Below, piece after piece: positions 7,079 through 14,029 of a stretch of 37,125 nucleotides of DNA (positions within the stretch are counted from its first letter, which is position 1; every line of letters starts with the position of its first letter). The position numbers and the translations under genes are program-made. The notes under the pieces were generated by a model that was not told where the DNA came from, ran no database searches, and saw nothing but the letters and a program-made list of their open reading frames with translations. This DNA comes from Nitrospiraceae bacterium UBA2600 (GTDB taxonomy: Bacteria; Nitrospirota; Thermodesulfovibrionia; Thermodesulfovibrionales; Thermodesulfovibrionaceae). The stretch is taken from NCBI GenBank assembly GCA_002339325.1, contig DDKK01000005.1:1-37125 (forward strand), written 5' to 3'.

Positions 7079-7795
7079 ATGATTCAGCCGATTTTTATAG
7101 TAGAAGACGATAAAAAAATGGCTCGTGTTGTCAAGGCATATCTTGAAAGTGCTGGCTTCAGAGTAATGCATTTTGAAAAAGGCAAAGATGCTATAGGGTC
7201 AGCTTTAAAAGAAAAACCTTTGCTCGTAATTCTTGACTTGATGCTGCCTGACATAAGTGGCGAGTTGGTTTTTCAGGAGCTAAAAGAAATAGGCGACTTC
7301 CCTATAATTATGCTCACAGCAAAATCCTCAGAAGAAGAAAGGATCGCAGGTTTTGCCCTTGGAGCAGATGATTATGTTGTTAAACCCTTTAGTCCAAGAG
7401 AACTGGTTTACAGGATTAAGGCTGTTCTAAAAAGGTCACAGAAGGCAGTTTCTGGTGATACAGAAACCCTAAGTTTCAATAACGGTCTTCTAATAATTGA
7501 TGGACAGAGTTATCAGGTTAAAAAAAGAGGAAAATTGGTTAATCTCACTCCAACTGAATTTAAAATCCTCTATATTCTCGCATCTAATCCCAACAGGGTC
7601 TTTACAAGAGATGAGCTTGTTGAAAAGGCACTTGGTTATCAGTTTGAAGGTTATGAAAGAACCATTGATGCCCATATTAAAAACATTAGACAGAAATTGG
7701 AAGATGATTCAAAGAATCCAGAATTCATACTTACTATCTATGGCGTGGGATATAGATTCATTGGTAAAAAAGATGAAACTTCAAAGCAAACCTGA
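7079..7795 (+). CDS. OmpR/PhoB-family response regulator
   Basis: The 238-residue protein has a receiver domain (residues 1-120) with the acidic pair Asp10/Asp11, phosphoacceptor Asp53 (LVILDLMLPD), Thr in MLTAKS and Lys in ADDYVVKPF. A C-terminal winged helix follows (LTPTEFKILYILASNPNRVFTRDEL and ERTIDAHIKNIRQKLE). It begins on the base after the ATPase stop and precedes the histidine kinase, so they form a pair. It likely activates metal- or envelope-stress genes such as the ZraP-like gene downstream, whose promoter region has repeated AATTC motifs. Confidence 0.94.
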   Translation: MIQPIFIVEDDKKMARVVKAYLESAGFRVMHFEKGKDAIGSALKEKPLLVILDLMLPDISGELVFQELKEIGDFPIIMLTAKSSEEERIAGFALGADDYVVKPFSPRELVYRIKAVLKRSQKAVSGDTETLSFNNGLLIIDGQSYQVKKRGKLVNLTPTEFKILYILASNPNRVFTRDELVEKALGYQFEGYERTIDAHIKNIRQKLEDDSKNPEFILTIYGVGYRFIGKKDETSKQT

Positions 7796-7836
7796 TATAC
7801 CTTTAGGTAAAAGAATCCTTCAATTTGGCTTAAAAG

Positions 7837-9192
7837 ATGATTAAGAGTTTGAGGATAAAATTTCTCCTATTGCTTCTATCTGTTTCTCTAATCGCCCTTT
7901 CTGCAGCCCTATTCCTAAGAGAACTTATGATAAAAGACTTCAGGGAATATCTGGAAGGTGAACTTGAAGACAGGGTTTATTGGATAATAGCAGACCTTGA
8001 GGGCACCTATGAGAAATATTCAGGATGGAACAGGGAGATTATAGATGAAGATGCAATATGGGCTTTAATGTTGGGTTTTGAGATAAGAATCTACGATAGC
8101 GGCGGCAAACTTATAACAGATACGGAGCAGGCACTAAGTACCCTTTCTCCTCTTGTAAAAAAACGTGTTATCTCTATTTCTGAACTTAGGGAAGCAGAAG
8201 AGGGTAGTAGTTTCGTCCCCTATCCTTTATTTTTAAAAGGAAAGGAAATCGGCATTCTTGAAGTAAAATTCCTGAAACCAAAGAAAGAGAGCCTTTTCAT
8301 AGCGAGGTCAAACAGGTTTCTTATAATTTCTCTTTTAGGATTGGGTGGTGTTGCTGTTATTCTTAGCATAATTTTTTCAAAGAGACTTACAAATCCTATT
8401 AAAAGACTTGCCTCTGCTGCTAAAGAACTCAGCGAAGGAAATTTAAAAAGCAGGGTTGAGGTCAAAGGCAGTGATGAGATAGGACAGTTGTCAATGGCAT
8501 TTAACAAGATGGCTCAAAACCTTGAGTTACAGGAGTCTCTCAGGAAAAAACTTATTTCCAATATTGCCCACGAACTCAGAACTCCTCTGGGAGCTATGAG
8601 GGGAGAGCTTGAAGGAATGATAGATGGTCTAATTCCTGTGAATAATGAACATCTTCAGTCTTTATACGAAGAAACAGGAAGGCTTAAAAATATCCTTGAT
8701 GGAATAGAAGAGCTTTCTCAGGCACAGGCGAGTGTGCTCTCTCTGAGAAAGCAGTCAATAGAGCTTAAGTCGTTTTTAAGAAACATTATGGAGAGGTTCA
8801 GCAAGCTCTCTATTGATAAAGGCATTCTCATCGAACTTCAGTGCGGTAATGAATTAATGATATATGCCGACCCTGACAGACTTAGCCAGATTTTAATTAA
8901 TCTTATAAGTAATGCATTAAAAGCAACAGATAGAGGTGGAAAGGTTTGGGTAAGGGCTGGTAAAGAGGGTTCGGAGACCTTTATTGAGGTTGGAGACACA
9001 GGACAGGGGATAAAAGAGGAAGATATGCCCTTTATATTTGAAAGATTTTACAGGACATTTAAAGATGGGCTCGGACTCGGACTTGCTATTGTTAAAGAGC
9101 TTGTAGATGCCCACGAAGGAAGGATAGAGGTAAAGAGCGAATACGGAAAGGGAGCTATTTTTAAGGTCTATATTCCTTCTCATAATATTTAA
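7837..9192 (+). CDS. membrane sensor histidine kinase
   Basis: The 451-residue kinase has TM1 at about residues 7-26, a periplasmic sensor of roughly 130 residues, TM2 at about 160-180, and a HAMP domain (KRLTNPIKRLASAAKELSEG). The HisKA motif SNIAHELRTPLG has phospho-acceptor His245. The ATPase domain shows the N box NLISNALKA, G1 GDTGQGI, F box FERFYR and G2 GLGLGLAIVKE. The arrangement is of the BaeS/CzcS kind. The gene starts 41 bases after the response regulator without a strong SD. The periplasmic part is the likely signal sensor; no clustered Cys or His site is obvious in it, so metal sensing is inferred from context. Confidence 0.92.
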   Translation: MIKSLRIKFLLLLLSVSLIALSAALFLRELMIKDFREYLEGELEDRVYWIIADLEGTYEKYSGWNREIIDEDAIWALMLGFEIRIYDSGGKLITDTEQALSTLSPLVKKRVISISELREAEEGSSFVPYPLFLKGKEIGILEVKFLKPKKESLFIARSNRFLIISLLGLGGVAVILSIIFSKRLTNPIKRLASAAKELSEGNLKSRVEVKGSDEIGQLSMAFNKMAQNLELQESLRKKLISNIAHELRTPLGAMRGELEGMIDGLIPVNNEHLQSLYEETGRLKNILDGIEELSQAQASVLSLRKQSIELKSFLRNIMERFSKLSIDKGILIELQCGNELMIYADPDRLSQILINLISNALKATDRGGKVWVRAGKEGSETFIEVGDTGQGIKEEDMPFIFERFYRTFKDGLGLGLAIVKELVDAHEGRIEVKSEYGKGAIFKVYIPSHNI

Positions 9193-9221
9193 CCCTCTTA
9201 GAAATCCATGTTCTACCAGTG

Positions 9222-9258
9222 AATTCACAATTCTTCATAATTCCTTCGAAGTTAATTC
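9222..9258 (+). promoter_or_regulatory. four AATTC repeats upstream of the ZraP-like gene
   Basis: AATTC occurs at 9222, 9229, 9239 and 9254, with TTCGAA in between. An AT-rich -10-like block (TTATAAAAT, about 9281-9289) and the SD follow. OmpR-family regulators bind direct repeats near promoters, so this may be the target of the adjacent regulator. The unequal spacing (7, 10 and 15) weakens the case. Confidence 0.3.
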
Positions 9259-9313
9259 AAATCTTTTTTATATGATTAAATTATAAAATCAAAGAGAAAG
9301 GAGGAAGAAGGAA

Positions 9314-9733
9314 ATGAGAAGAAGTGTAGTAGTAACAGTTTTGTTAGTAGCATTAGGATTGTTTATTGCAGCAGGTGTTTACGCATGGTGGCCAGGTTGG
9401 GGTCATGGAATGGGTCATGGAATGGGTCATGGTACAGGTACAAATATCGAAAATATTAAGAAGTTCCAGAAAGAGACACTTCCCCTAAGGGATGAATTGA
9501 TCACAAAACAACTGGAACTTCAGAATGAGTATGGCAAGCCAACCCTTGATATCAATCGCATTACCACACTTAGGAAGGAAATTATAGACCTTCAGGCAAA
9601 GATTCAGGCAGTTGCTGAAAAGTATGGAATTGGCGGTCCTATGGGTGGTCACAGAGGTAGCCAGATGGGCGGTCATATGGGCGGAGGCATGATGGGACCT
9701 GGAATGTGCGGTTGCCCTATGTGCGGTTGGTAA
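9314..9733 (+). CDS. ZraP/CpxP-like periplasmic metal-binding protein
   Basis: The 139-residue protein has an SD (AAAGGAGGAAG) and a clear signal peptide (residues 1-24, ending GVYA). The mature part begins with WWPGWGHGMGHGMGHG, a His/Met/Gly run. A helical middle (about 45-105: LRDELITKQLELQNEYGKPT, then ITTLRKEIIDLQAKIQAVAEKYG) resembles the antiparallel helices of the ZraP/Spy/CpxP family. The tail is rich in Met, His and Cys (GGHMGGGMM, CGCPMCG). It likely binds or buffers metal, or chaperones misfolded proteins, in the periplasm. It follows the two-component system after a promoter-bearing gap, as in zinc stress operons. The metal is not fixed by sequence. Confidence 0.8.
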   Translation: MRRSVVVTVLLVALGLFIAAGVYAWWPGWGHGMGHGMGHGTGTNIENIKKFQKETLPLRDELITKQLELQNEYGKPTLDINRITTLRKEIIDLQAKIQAVAEKYGIGGPMGGHRGSQMGGHMGGGMMGPGMCGCPMCGW

Positions 9734-9756
9734 AATTTAAAAGGGAGAATTAATCT

Positions 9757-9793
9757 AAGGAGGGAAGGAGCTGTTCTCTTCCTTTCCCTCCTT
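9757..9793 (+). other. intergenic hairpin masking an SD-like sequence
   Basis: AAGGAGGGAA (9757-9766) pairs perfectly with TTCCCTCCTT (9784-9793), with a few more pairs after a bulge. No T run follows, so it is not a classic terminator. The left arm resembles a Shine-Dalgarno. It may protect the end of the ZraP-like mRNA or tune expression of the next gene. Confidence 0.5.
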
Positions 9794-9825
9794 GATAAAA
9801 TGAAAAAGGGAGTAATGGATATAAA

Positions 9826-10155
9826 ATGAAAAAGCTTGCTTTATTAATTTTTACTACATACTTTTTTATTTCGGCATTGCCCATTGAGGCAATAAACTGT
9901 TGTTATCAGAAGCCTCCGTATGGTTCTTATTGTCCGGGGAAAGGATCGGGGTGGTATGGCGCGAAAAAGGCTGTCAATACTACAGAGGATGCACGAAAGA
10001 TATTGAATGAATATTTTAAAAATCAAGGTATGGTTATAGACAACATTAAAGAGCGTAAATGGTTTTTTCAGGCGGAAATTAGAGATAAGAATAATAATTT
10101 GATAGATGTGTTGATAGTTGATAAAAGGACTGGAAGAATAAGATCAACCTATTAG
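9826..10155 (+). CDS. exported small PepSY-like protein
   Basis: The 109-residue protein has a signal peptide (residues 1-22, ending PIEA) and a Cys-containing N-terminus of the mature form (INCCYQKPPYGSYC). The C-terminal part (about 50-109) has the pattern DARKILNEYF ... VIDNIKERKWFFQAEIRD ... LIDVLIVDKRTGRIRS, typical of PepSY-like folds. It follows the ZraP-like gene by 92 bases and probably belongs to the same envelope metal-stress unit. The SD-like GGGAG is rather far (about 13 bases) from the ATG. A 9-codon frame (MKKGVMDIK, starting at 9799) ends in a TGA overlapping this ATG and could couple translation. Function is otherwise unknown. Confidence 0.7.
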   Translation: MKKLALLIFTTYFFISALPIEAINCCYQKPPYGSYCPGKGSGWYGAKKAVNTTEDARKILNEYFKNQGMVIDNIKERKWFFQAEIRDKNNNLIDVLIVDKRTGRIRSTY

Positions 10156-10170
10156 CAGCCTGTCCTATTT

Positions 10171-10196
10171 GTCATACCGAGCGAAGCGAAGAATCT
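10171..10196 (+). repeat. copy of a dispersed GTCAT(A/T)CCGAGCGAAGCGA repeat
   Basis: GTCATACCGAGCGAAGCGAAGAATC matches, with small changes, the start of the element at 29779-29857. Repeats of this form (GTCATTCCGAGC...GAGGAATCT) occur between genes in many bacteria. This copy is partial and lacks the second arm. Confidence 0.6.
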
Positions 10197-10277
10197 TTTC
10201 TATGAATTCCTTCTGGACTTTGTCTAATGTAATTTGCCCATTCTATTTTCAATTTGTAATAATCAAGATTAAATCTG

Positions 10278-10469
10278 ACAGCAACGAACAAACCTTTGTA
10301 AGAATGGAGACAGAGTGGTGATGAAGTAATAGCATCAGCAATACTTGATAGACTAATGCATCACTGTTATCCCTTTTTTATAGCAGAGAAAAGTTACAGA
10401 ATGAAGGAACTTTTTGAGAAAAAGAAAGGAGTAAAAAGGATAAAAATAGAAGTGGGTCAATTTTCATGA
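10278..10469 (+). pseudogene. IstB (IS21-family helper ATPase) C-terminal remnant
   Basis: From 10323 to a TGA at 10467 the frame reads EVIASAILDRLMHHCYPFFI, then AEKSYRMKELFEKKKG. This matches the C-terminus of IstB, whose usual form is GDEVIASAILDRLLHHSHV...GESYRLKEK. Upstream (10278-10322), traces of the preceding segment (TN-LC-K-GDRVV) appear in another frame, so it is frameshifted. No IstA or intact IstB is present. It marks an old IS21 insertion inside the island. Confidence 0.65.
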
Positions 10470-10678
10470 AAATTTTCACATTGACTGTAGCTCATTTTAT
10501 TTTGAGACATACCCTTGTGGATGAAAATGGAAATACTCTTAGCAACAAAATTTTTACCCCGAAGGATCTTAAGGCTAAGTCAACCTATAAGCTTCCGCAG
10601 AGATACAAAGGAAAAATCTACGCTACAAGCTTCTATAATCTTCACGACCTTTGGGTCTCTGAATATGCAATGAAATAA
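10466..10678 (+). pseudogene. C-terminal fragment resembling superoxide reductase
   Basis: This 70-codon frame starts in the overlap with the IstB remnant and has no SD. It reads LRHTLVDENGNTLSNKIFTP, then ATSFYNLHDLWVSE. The end resembles the desulfoferrodoxin/neelaredoxin C-terminus (A-R-x-YCNLHGLW), where Cys and His bind the active-site iron. Here the Cys position is Tyr and the N-terminal half is missing, so it would not work as an SOR. Most likely a gene truncated by the IS21 event. The family call is tentative. Confidence 0.45.
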
Positions 10679-10705
10679 GGTTTATTTTTAGAAGGGTTCT
10701 CTTTA

Positions 10706-10786
10706 ATGCCCTTTGTAGATAGGATGACCTCTGCATGGCTTATCAAGAAATTCATCGATGTGGTATACCCCTTGACAAATTTATAA
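10706..10786 (+). pseudogene. ChrB-like (chromate resistance) fragment
   Basis: A 26-codon frame contains PFVDRMTSAWLIKKFID, very close to the ChrB C-terminal domain motif (P-x-VDRxAsAWLIRRFID). Similarity ends after this and a TAA follows. It is a relic. It hints that chromate-resistance genes once stood here, before the operon at 10830. Confidence 0.5.
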
Positions 10787-10802
10787 CATATGTTACTACA
10801 TA
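10772..10802 (+). promoter_or_regulatory. candidate promoter of the 10830-12914 operon
   Basis: A perfect TTGACA (10772-10777) lies inside the end of the ChrB relic. TACATA (10797-10802) follows after 19 bases, with other AT-rich -10 options nearby. The start would lie just before the SD of the first gene. The spacing is long, so confidence is low. Confidence 0.35.
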
Positions 10803-10829
10803 AATAAATATTCCATAAGAAGGAGAATG

Positions 10830-11114
10830 ATGCCCCCAATTGAAGAACATGTAAAGATTAGCAGGGAGAGGACGGGTAAAGATTATCGGGAGCTTCACGA
10901 GTGGCTTGATGGCGATCCAGAGAAAAAGGCTGAAAGGCATGATATCACCAAAATTTATGAATACGGAGAGATGATTGAAGAGAGATTTGGCAAGGAGGGT
11001 CTTCAAGAGTATATCCAGCACCTTCATGATGACGTAAAAGTGAAGATAGGTAAGATATTGATGGATTTTGAAAGGGCTATGGCAGAGGCCCTTTCTTATT
11101 TTGGGATTAAATAA
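10830..11114 (+). CDS. conserved hypothetical protein, first gene of MFS operon
   Basis: Two ATGs are adjacent (10827 and 10830). The second has better spacing from AAGGAG and gives 94 residues. The protein is highly charged and helical, without signal peptide or membrane segment, and rich in His: EEHVKISRERTGKDYRELHE, AERHDITKIYEYGEMIEERF, then EYIQHLHDDVKVKI. Several His/Asp/Glu positions could bind metal or form a four-helix bundle. I do not recognise a named family. It ends 20 bases before the HD-domain gene start and reads as part of one operon with it and the MFS pump. Confidence 0.75.
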   Translation: MPPIEEHVKISRERTGKDYRELHEWLDGDPEKKAERHDITKIYEYGEMIEERFGKEGLQEYIQHLHDDVKVKIGKILMDFERAMAEALSYFGIK

Positions 11115-11134
11115 AATTGAGGAGGGTTGTGGCT

Positions 11135-11704
11135 ATGGGCTATAGTATTAGGGAAGAGGATCTGAAGCTACTTAGAGAGGCTGGGGTGAGTGAGGCAGAT
11201 ATAAAACATTGTATTAAAGTGGCAGAGAAGGCTTTAGAGATAGCCAGTAGAATTAAAGAGGTCCATCCAGAAATAGACCTTGACCTGGAGTTAATTGGTA
11301 GGGGAGGGCTTTTTCATGACCTTGGAAAGGCAAAAACTCATGCCATTGAACACGGAATGATTGGTGCAGAAATCGGGAGGACCCTCGGACTTCCAGAAGA
11401 GATCCTTGCTATCATGGAAAAACATATAAGAGGAGGGCTCACTGCAGAGGAAGCAAGAGAGTTAGGCTTACCAGTAAAGGACTACACTTTATATAAACTG
11501 GAGGAAAGGATTGTCATCTATGCTGATAGGCTCGTAGATATCATCACCGACGGTATAGTGGAGATAAAAGAGGAAAAAGAGGCAGAGGAAAGATTTGAGG
11601 AGATCCTGAAAACTATTCCTAAATACGGTAAAAATGAAAGGACTCTTGAAAGATATCTCCGATATCATCAGGAAATACAGGCCCTGATGAAAAAGAAAAT
11701 ATAA
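11135..11704 (+). CDS. HD-domain metal-dependent phosphohydrolase
   Basis: I take the ATG at 11135, which has GAGGAGG nine bases upstream; the longer frame to 11117 would start inside that SD. The 189-residue protein has an HD-domain motif order: His25 (DIKHCIKVAEKAL), His61-Asp62 (GGLFHDLGK), His73 (EHGMIGAEI), His97 (MEKHIRGG) and Asp131 (YADRLVD). Such enzymes hydrolyse nucleotides, cyclic nucleotides or small phosphates with bound metal, and the substrate cannot be told here. It resembles the small standalone HD proteins of anaerobes and archaea. Its stop is one base from the MFS start, so the two are coupled. Confidence 0.82.
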   Translation: MGYSIREEDLKLLREAGVSEADIKHCIKVAEKALEIASRIKEVHPEIDLDLELIGRGGLFHDLGKAKTHAIEHGMIGAEIGRTLGLPEEILAIMEKHIRGGLTAEEARELGLPVKDYTLYKLEERIVIYADRLVDIITDGIVEIKEEKEAEERFEEILKTIPKYGKNERTLERYLRYHQEIQALMKKKI

Positions 11705-11705
11705 G

Positions 11706-12914
11706 ATGTTCATTAGCATATTTGGACTTCTATGTGTAGTTGGTTTTTTAGCTATCTTTAGTTCTACCATCTCTAAAAGTCCAGTTTTGCCCCTTTTTAC
11801 TGCTTATCTTGGGGCTGATCCCTCTGCCATTGGTTTTATTGCCTCTATTTCTGCTTTTACAGGTATAGTGGCAAGCATCCCGGCAGGTCTCCTTTCAGAC
11901 AGGTTTGCTCGAGAAAAAATGCTCCTTTTTTCTCTTTTGGTCTTTGCTTCAGCTCCCTTTTTGTATCTTTTAGTCACTGAGCTATGGCAACTCGCCCTTA
12001 TAAGACTTTATCATGGTCTGGCTACAGCTATATTTGTCCCTGTAGCTATGGCTCTTATTGCTGATCTCTTTCCGAGGGCAAGGGGAGAAAATATTGGTTG
12101 GTTTTCAACGGCAAACTTAGGAGGACGATTCCTGGCCCCTACTGCTGGAGGTGCTATCCTGGGCACTTTATCTTATAATCCGGAACTTGGTTTTAAATTA
12201 GTTTATCTCCTCTGTGGTGTAACCGGTACCCTTGCCCTTTTAGTAGCTCTAAAAATTCCAGAAGTTAGAACCTTTGTTACTCCTTCTGAAGGAAAAGCTT
12301 CTCCTCAGCCTGATAAAAGGTGGGGAGAGATTTTTGCTTCCTTCAGACTTCTTTTATCAAATAGACCCATTATGATTACTGCTGCAGTGGAAGCTTCTAT
12401 TCTATTTGCCTATGGCACCTTTGAGACCTTCCTCCCTCTGTACTCCCTACAAATAGGACTTAGTGTTCAGGAGATTGGAATTTTTATCTCTGCCCAGATA
12501 ATCACTCTTGCTCTCACTAAACCTATCATGGGAAGGCTTTCAGACAAATACGGAAGAGTACCTCAAATCCTTTTAGGCTCCTTCCTTGGTGCAATCTGTA
12601 TTGGTAGCTTTTCTCTTTTTAAGTCCTTTATTTCTATACTCTTTTTAAGTATCCTCTTTGGATTGAGTTTATCCATAGTCACTTCAGCCACCTCTGCCTT
12701 CATTGCAGACTTAAGTAAAAGGGAAACAAGAGGTTCAGCTATGGGGATATTAGGGTCTGTAATGGACATTGGACATACTACCGGACCCCTAATCTCTGGG
12801 TTTGTGGGTTTACACCTTGGCATAGAGAAGTCCTTTATCGGGGCCTCATTAGTAATTATCTTCCTTATGATAGTCTTTGCTGCTTTCCTCTTTAATTTTT
12901 CAAGGTCAGCTTAG
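11706..12914 (+). CDS. MFS-family transporter (drug/metabolite efflux type)
   Basis: The 402-residue integral membrane protein has about 12 hydrophobic segments in two halves. The loop 2-3 motif of the major facilitator superfamily is seen as GLLSDRFAREKM (about residue 62-73) and repeated in the second half as GRLSDKYGRVPQ (about 275-286). Two six-helix bundles with these motifs indicate proton-coupled efflux; substrate is unknown. It is the last gene of the 10830-12914 operon and meets the wrecked queH tail to tail, the two stop codons being adjacent (12912-12917). An HD hydrolase beside a pump might relate to nucleotide-like or antibiotic compounds, but this is a guess. Confidence 0.85.
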   Translation: MFISIFGLLCVVGFLAIFSSTISKSPVLPLFTAYLGADPSAIGFIASISAFTGIVASIPAGLLSDRFAREKMLLFSLLVFASAPFLYLLVTELWQLALIRLYHGLATAIFVPVAMALIADLFPRARGENIGWFSTANLGGRFLAPTAGGAILGTLSYNPELGFKLVYLLCGVTGTLALLVALKIPEVRTFVTPSEGKASPQPDKRWGEIFASFRLLLSNRPIMITAAVEASILFAYGTFETFLPLYSLQIGLSVQEIGIFISAQIITLALTKPIMGRLSDKYGRVPQILLGSFLGAICIGSFSLFKSFISILFLSILFGLSLSIVTSATSAFIADLSKRETRGSAMGILGSVMDIGHTTGPLISGFVGLHLGIEKSFIGASLVIIFLMIVFAAFLFNFSRSA

Positions 12915-13473
12915 CTAAAATGATTTGTGAATCTCCCTTTGAAAATTTTTAGTAAAGCGCTTTTCCTCACTGAAGATGCAACCACAGTATTCTTGACGGT
13001 AAATTTCAAGGGAGATAGCTTGTTCTCTACCTTCCCTGTAGCCTTACCTCCATTCTTCATAAAAGAAAGGGACTTTGTAACAAAAGCTTAATTCTTCCCT
13101 ATTTCTTTGTTGAGTTCATGATATTTGAAGGGGTGCTGTAAAAGGGTAGTAGAAAAAGCTTCGGCTCTCATTTCTTTGGCTAAGTAAACTGTCCTCTCAA
13201 GCCTTAGATAATAACAACGTTCACACCTCTTTGGCCTCTCCCATTGAAAGAAAACTTCCTCAAGAAAATTCCTTAACCCATAAATCTTTTCCCAGATCAC
13301 TTCAAAGCCTTTAAGGCGAGAGATCTTTTAAAGGATAGCCATCCTTGCCCCGAATTCTTGATAGGGGTGTATGTTAGGATTATAAAAAATCCTTTGAAGG
13401 ATATCCCCATTTGTCTGAGCTTAGCCGTGAGATAGAGGCTACAGGGGTCACAGCAGATGTGAAAAAAGAGCAT
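12915..13473 (-). pseudogene. queH: epoxyqueuosine reductase QueH, multiply disrupted
   Basis: Pieced together across frames on the minus strand, this is a full-length QueH (DUF208): start at ATG 13473, HICCDPCSLYLTAKLRQMG (the CxxC pair), FYNPNIHPYQEFGARM, then KRCERCYYLRLERTVYLAKE, AFSTTLLQHPFKYHEL, and finally GYREGREQAISLEIYRQEYC and GCIFSEEKRF, with a TAG at 12917-12915. At least three frameshifts (one in a T run near 13388, one near 13330, one after IGKN near 13090) and an in-frame TAA in the EEWR-GYREG region break it. QueH makes the last step of queuosine in tRNA. A working copy elsewhere, or loss of the function, is implied. No other gene is seen between it and 13734. Confidence 0.8.
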
Positions 13474-13733
13474 ATTTTTATTACTCTCTTAGTTTCAGCC
13501 TTCACTAAATTTGCCTTTTTTCAAAACTTAGGTTTTACATACGTTATCTGTTTGTCAAAAGGATGTGTCTGCCACTTTTCTCTCATTTATAGAGGGGGAG
13601 TTCATCCTGCAAGTATAATTGGTGCCCCCACTCTTTACAGTCCTCTCCATCGTGGTGGGGGTTGGGGTTCCCGGGGATTAGCCGGAAAATTGTATAAAAA
13701 TTATGGTAAAATTTAAAAAGTTAAGGAGGCAGC

Positions 13734-13799
13734 ATGGCAACAAGAGGAAAGAACGTTGATCCAGAAAAAGAGTTAAAAAAATTTATGGGGTCAAGCTAA
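13734..13799 (+). CDS. 21-residue frame with strong SD, possible gene stub
   Basis: TTAAGGAGGC precedes an ATG at 13734 by suitable spacing. The frame reads MATRGKNVDPEKELKKF and stops at TAA 13797, right after an A7 run. It may be a genuine micropeptide or the beginning of a gene cut by rearrangement near the island end. No homology is recognised. The surrounding 13480-13960 holds only this, GC-rich CCCCCAC...GTGGGGG inverted DNA near 13630-13665, and short repeats. Confidence 0.3.
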   Translation: MATRGKNVDPEKELKKFMGSS

Positions 13800-13861
13800 A
13801 AAACCATTTCTAAATCTATTCCACGCAATGGTGGATTATTTTATGGCAAAAATTTGCCACC

Positions 13862-13890
13862 AGTCACAAAACTGTCTCTAAACTGTGACT
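13862..13890. repeat. inverted repeat near the right island end
   Basis: AGTCAC (13862-13867) and GTGACT (13885-13890) are inverted copies, separated by a spacer with two AAACTGT-like words. About 75 bp inside attR, this could be an arm or accessory site for the recombinase, or chance. Confidence 0.3.
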
Positions 13891-13963
13891 AAAAGGGGTA
13901 AAAATGACAAATTTTCACTCTGACAAATCAAGCATACAAGCCATTTCTTAATTTTAGATTAGA

Positions 13964-14029
13964 CTGTCACGCAAGAGGCCGCGGGTTCAAGTCCCGTCCA
14001 CCCCGTAAATATTTTCAAGGGTTTTCAGA
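13964..14029 (+). repeat. attR: 66-bp copy of the tRNA-Asp 3' half
   Basis: Identical to 3012-3077. It includes the tRNA-Asp anticodon loop, T arm and acceptor 3' strand but no 5' half, so it is not a functional tRNA. It marks the right boundary of the island. Bases beyond it (ATAGCCATTTCTTAAG) would have followed tRNA-Asp before integration. Confidence 0.92.

Larger units (their letters stand above)
3012..14029. mobile_element. tRNA-Asp genomic island with metal-resistance genes
   Basis: The element lies between two identical 66-bp att copies, with a repeat offset of 10,952 bp. It starts with a tyrosine integrase pointing toward attL and carries an arsR-ATPase-two-component-ZraP block, a pepSY-like gene, a three-gene operon with an MFS pump, and relics of IS21 (IstB), an SOR-like gene, chrB and queH. 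Conserved chromosomal genes resume outside (tRNAs on the left, trxA-ffh on the right). No conjugation or replication genes are seen, so it is an integrative island rather than an ICE. The frame-disrupted integrase suggests it may now be fixed. Confidence 0.88.

Noticed and set aside
13411..13716. Plus-strand open frame of 101 codons.
   Set aside because: It lies antisense to the queH remnant and runs into GC-rich repeat-like DNA; composition is not protein-like.
10472..13930. Similarity between TGAAAATTTTCACATTGAC (10468) and TGACAAATTTTCACTCTGAC (13906) as the two ends of one IS21 element.
   Set aside because: The match is short, AT-rich and in the same orientation, with intact unrelated genes between. 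Not strong enough to claim a transposon.
13964..14029. A second tRNA-Asp gene.
   Set aside because: Only the 3' half is present; it is the attR copy.
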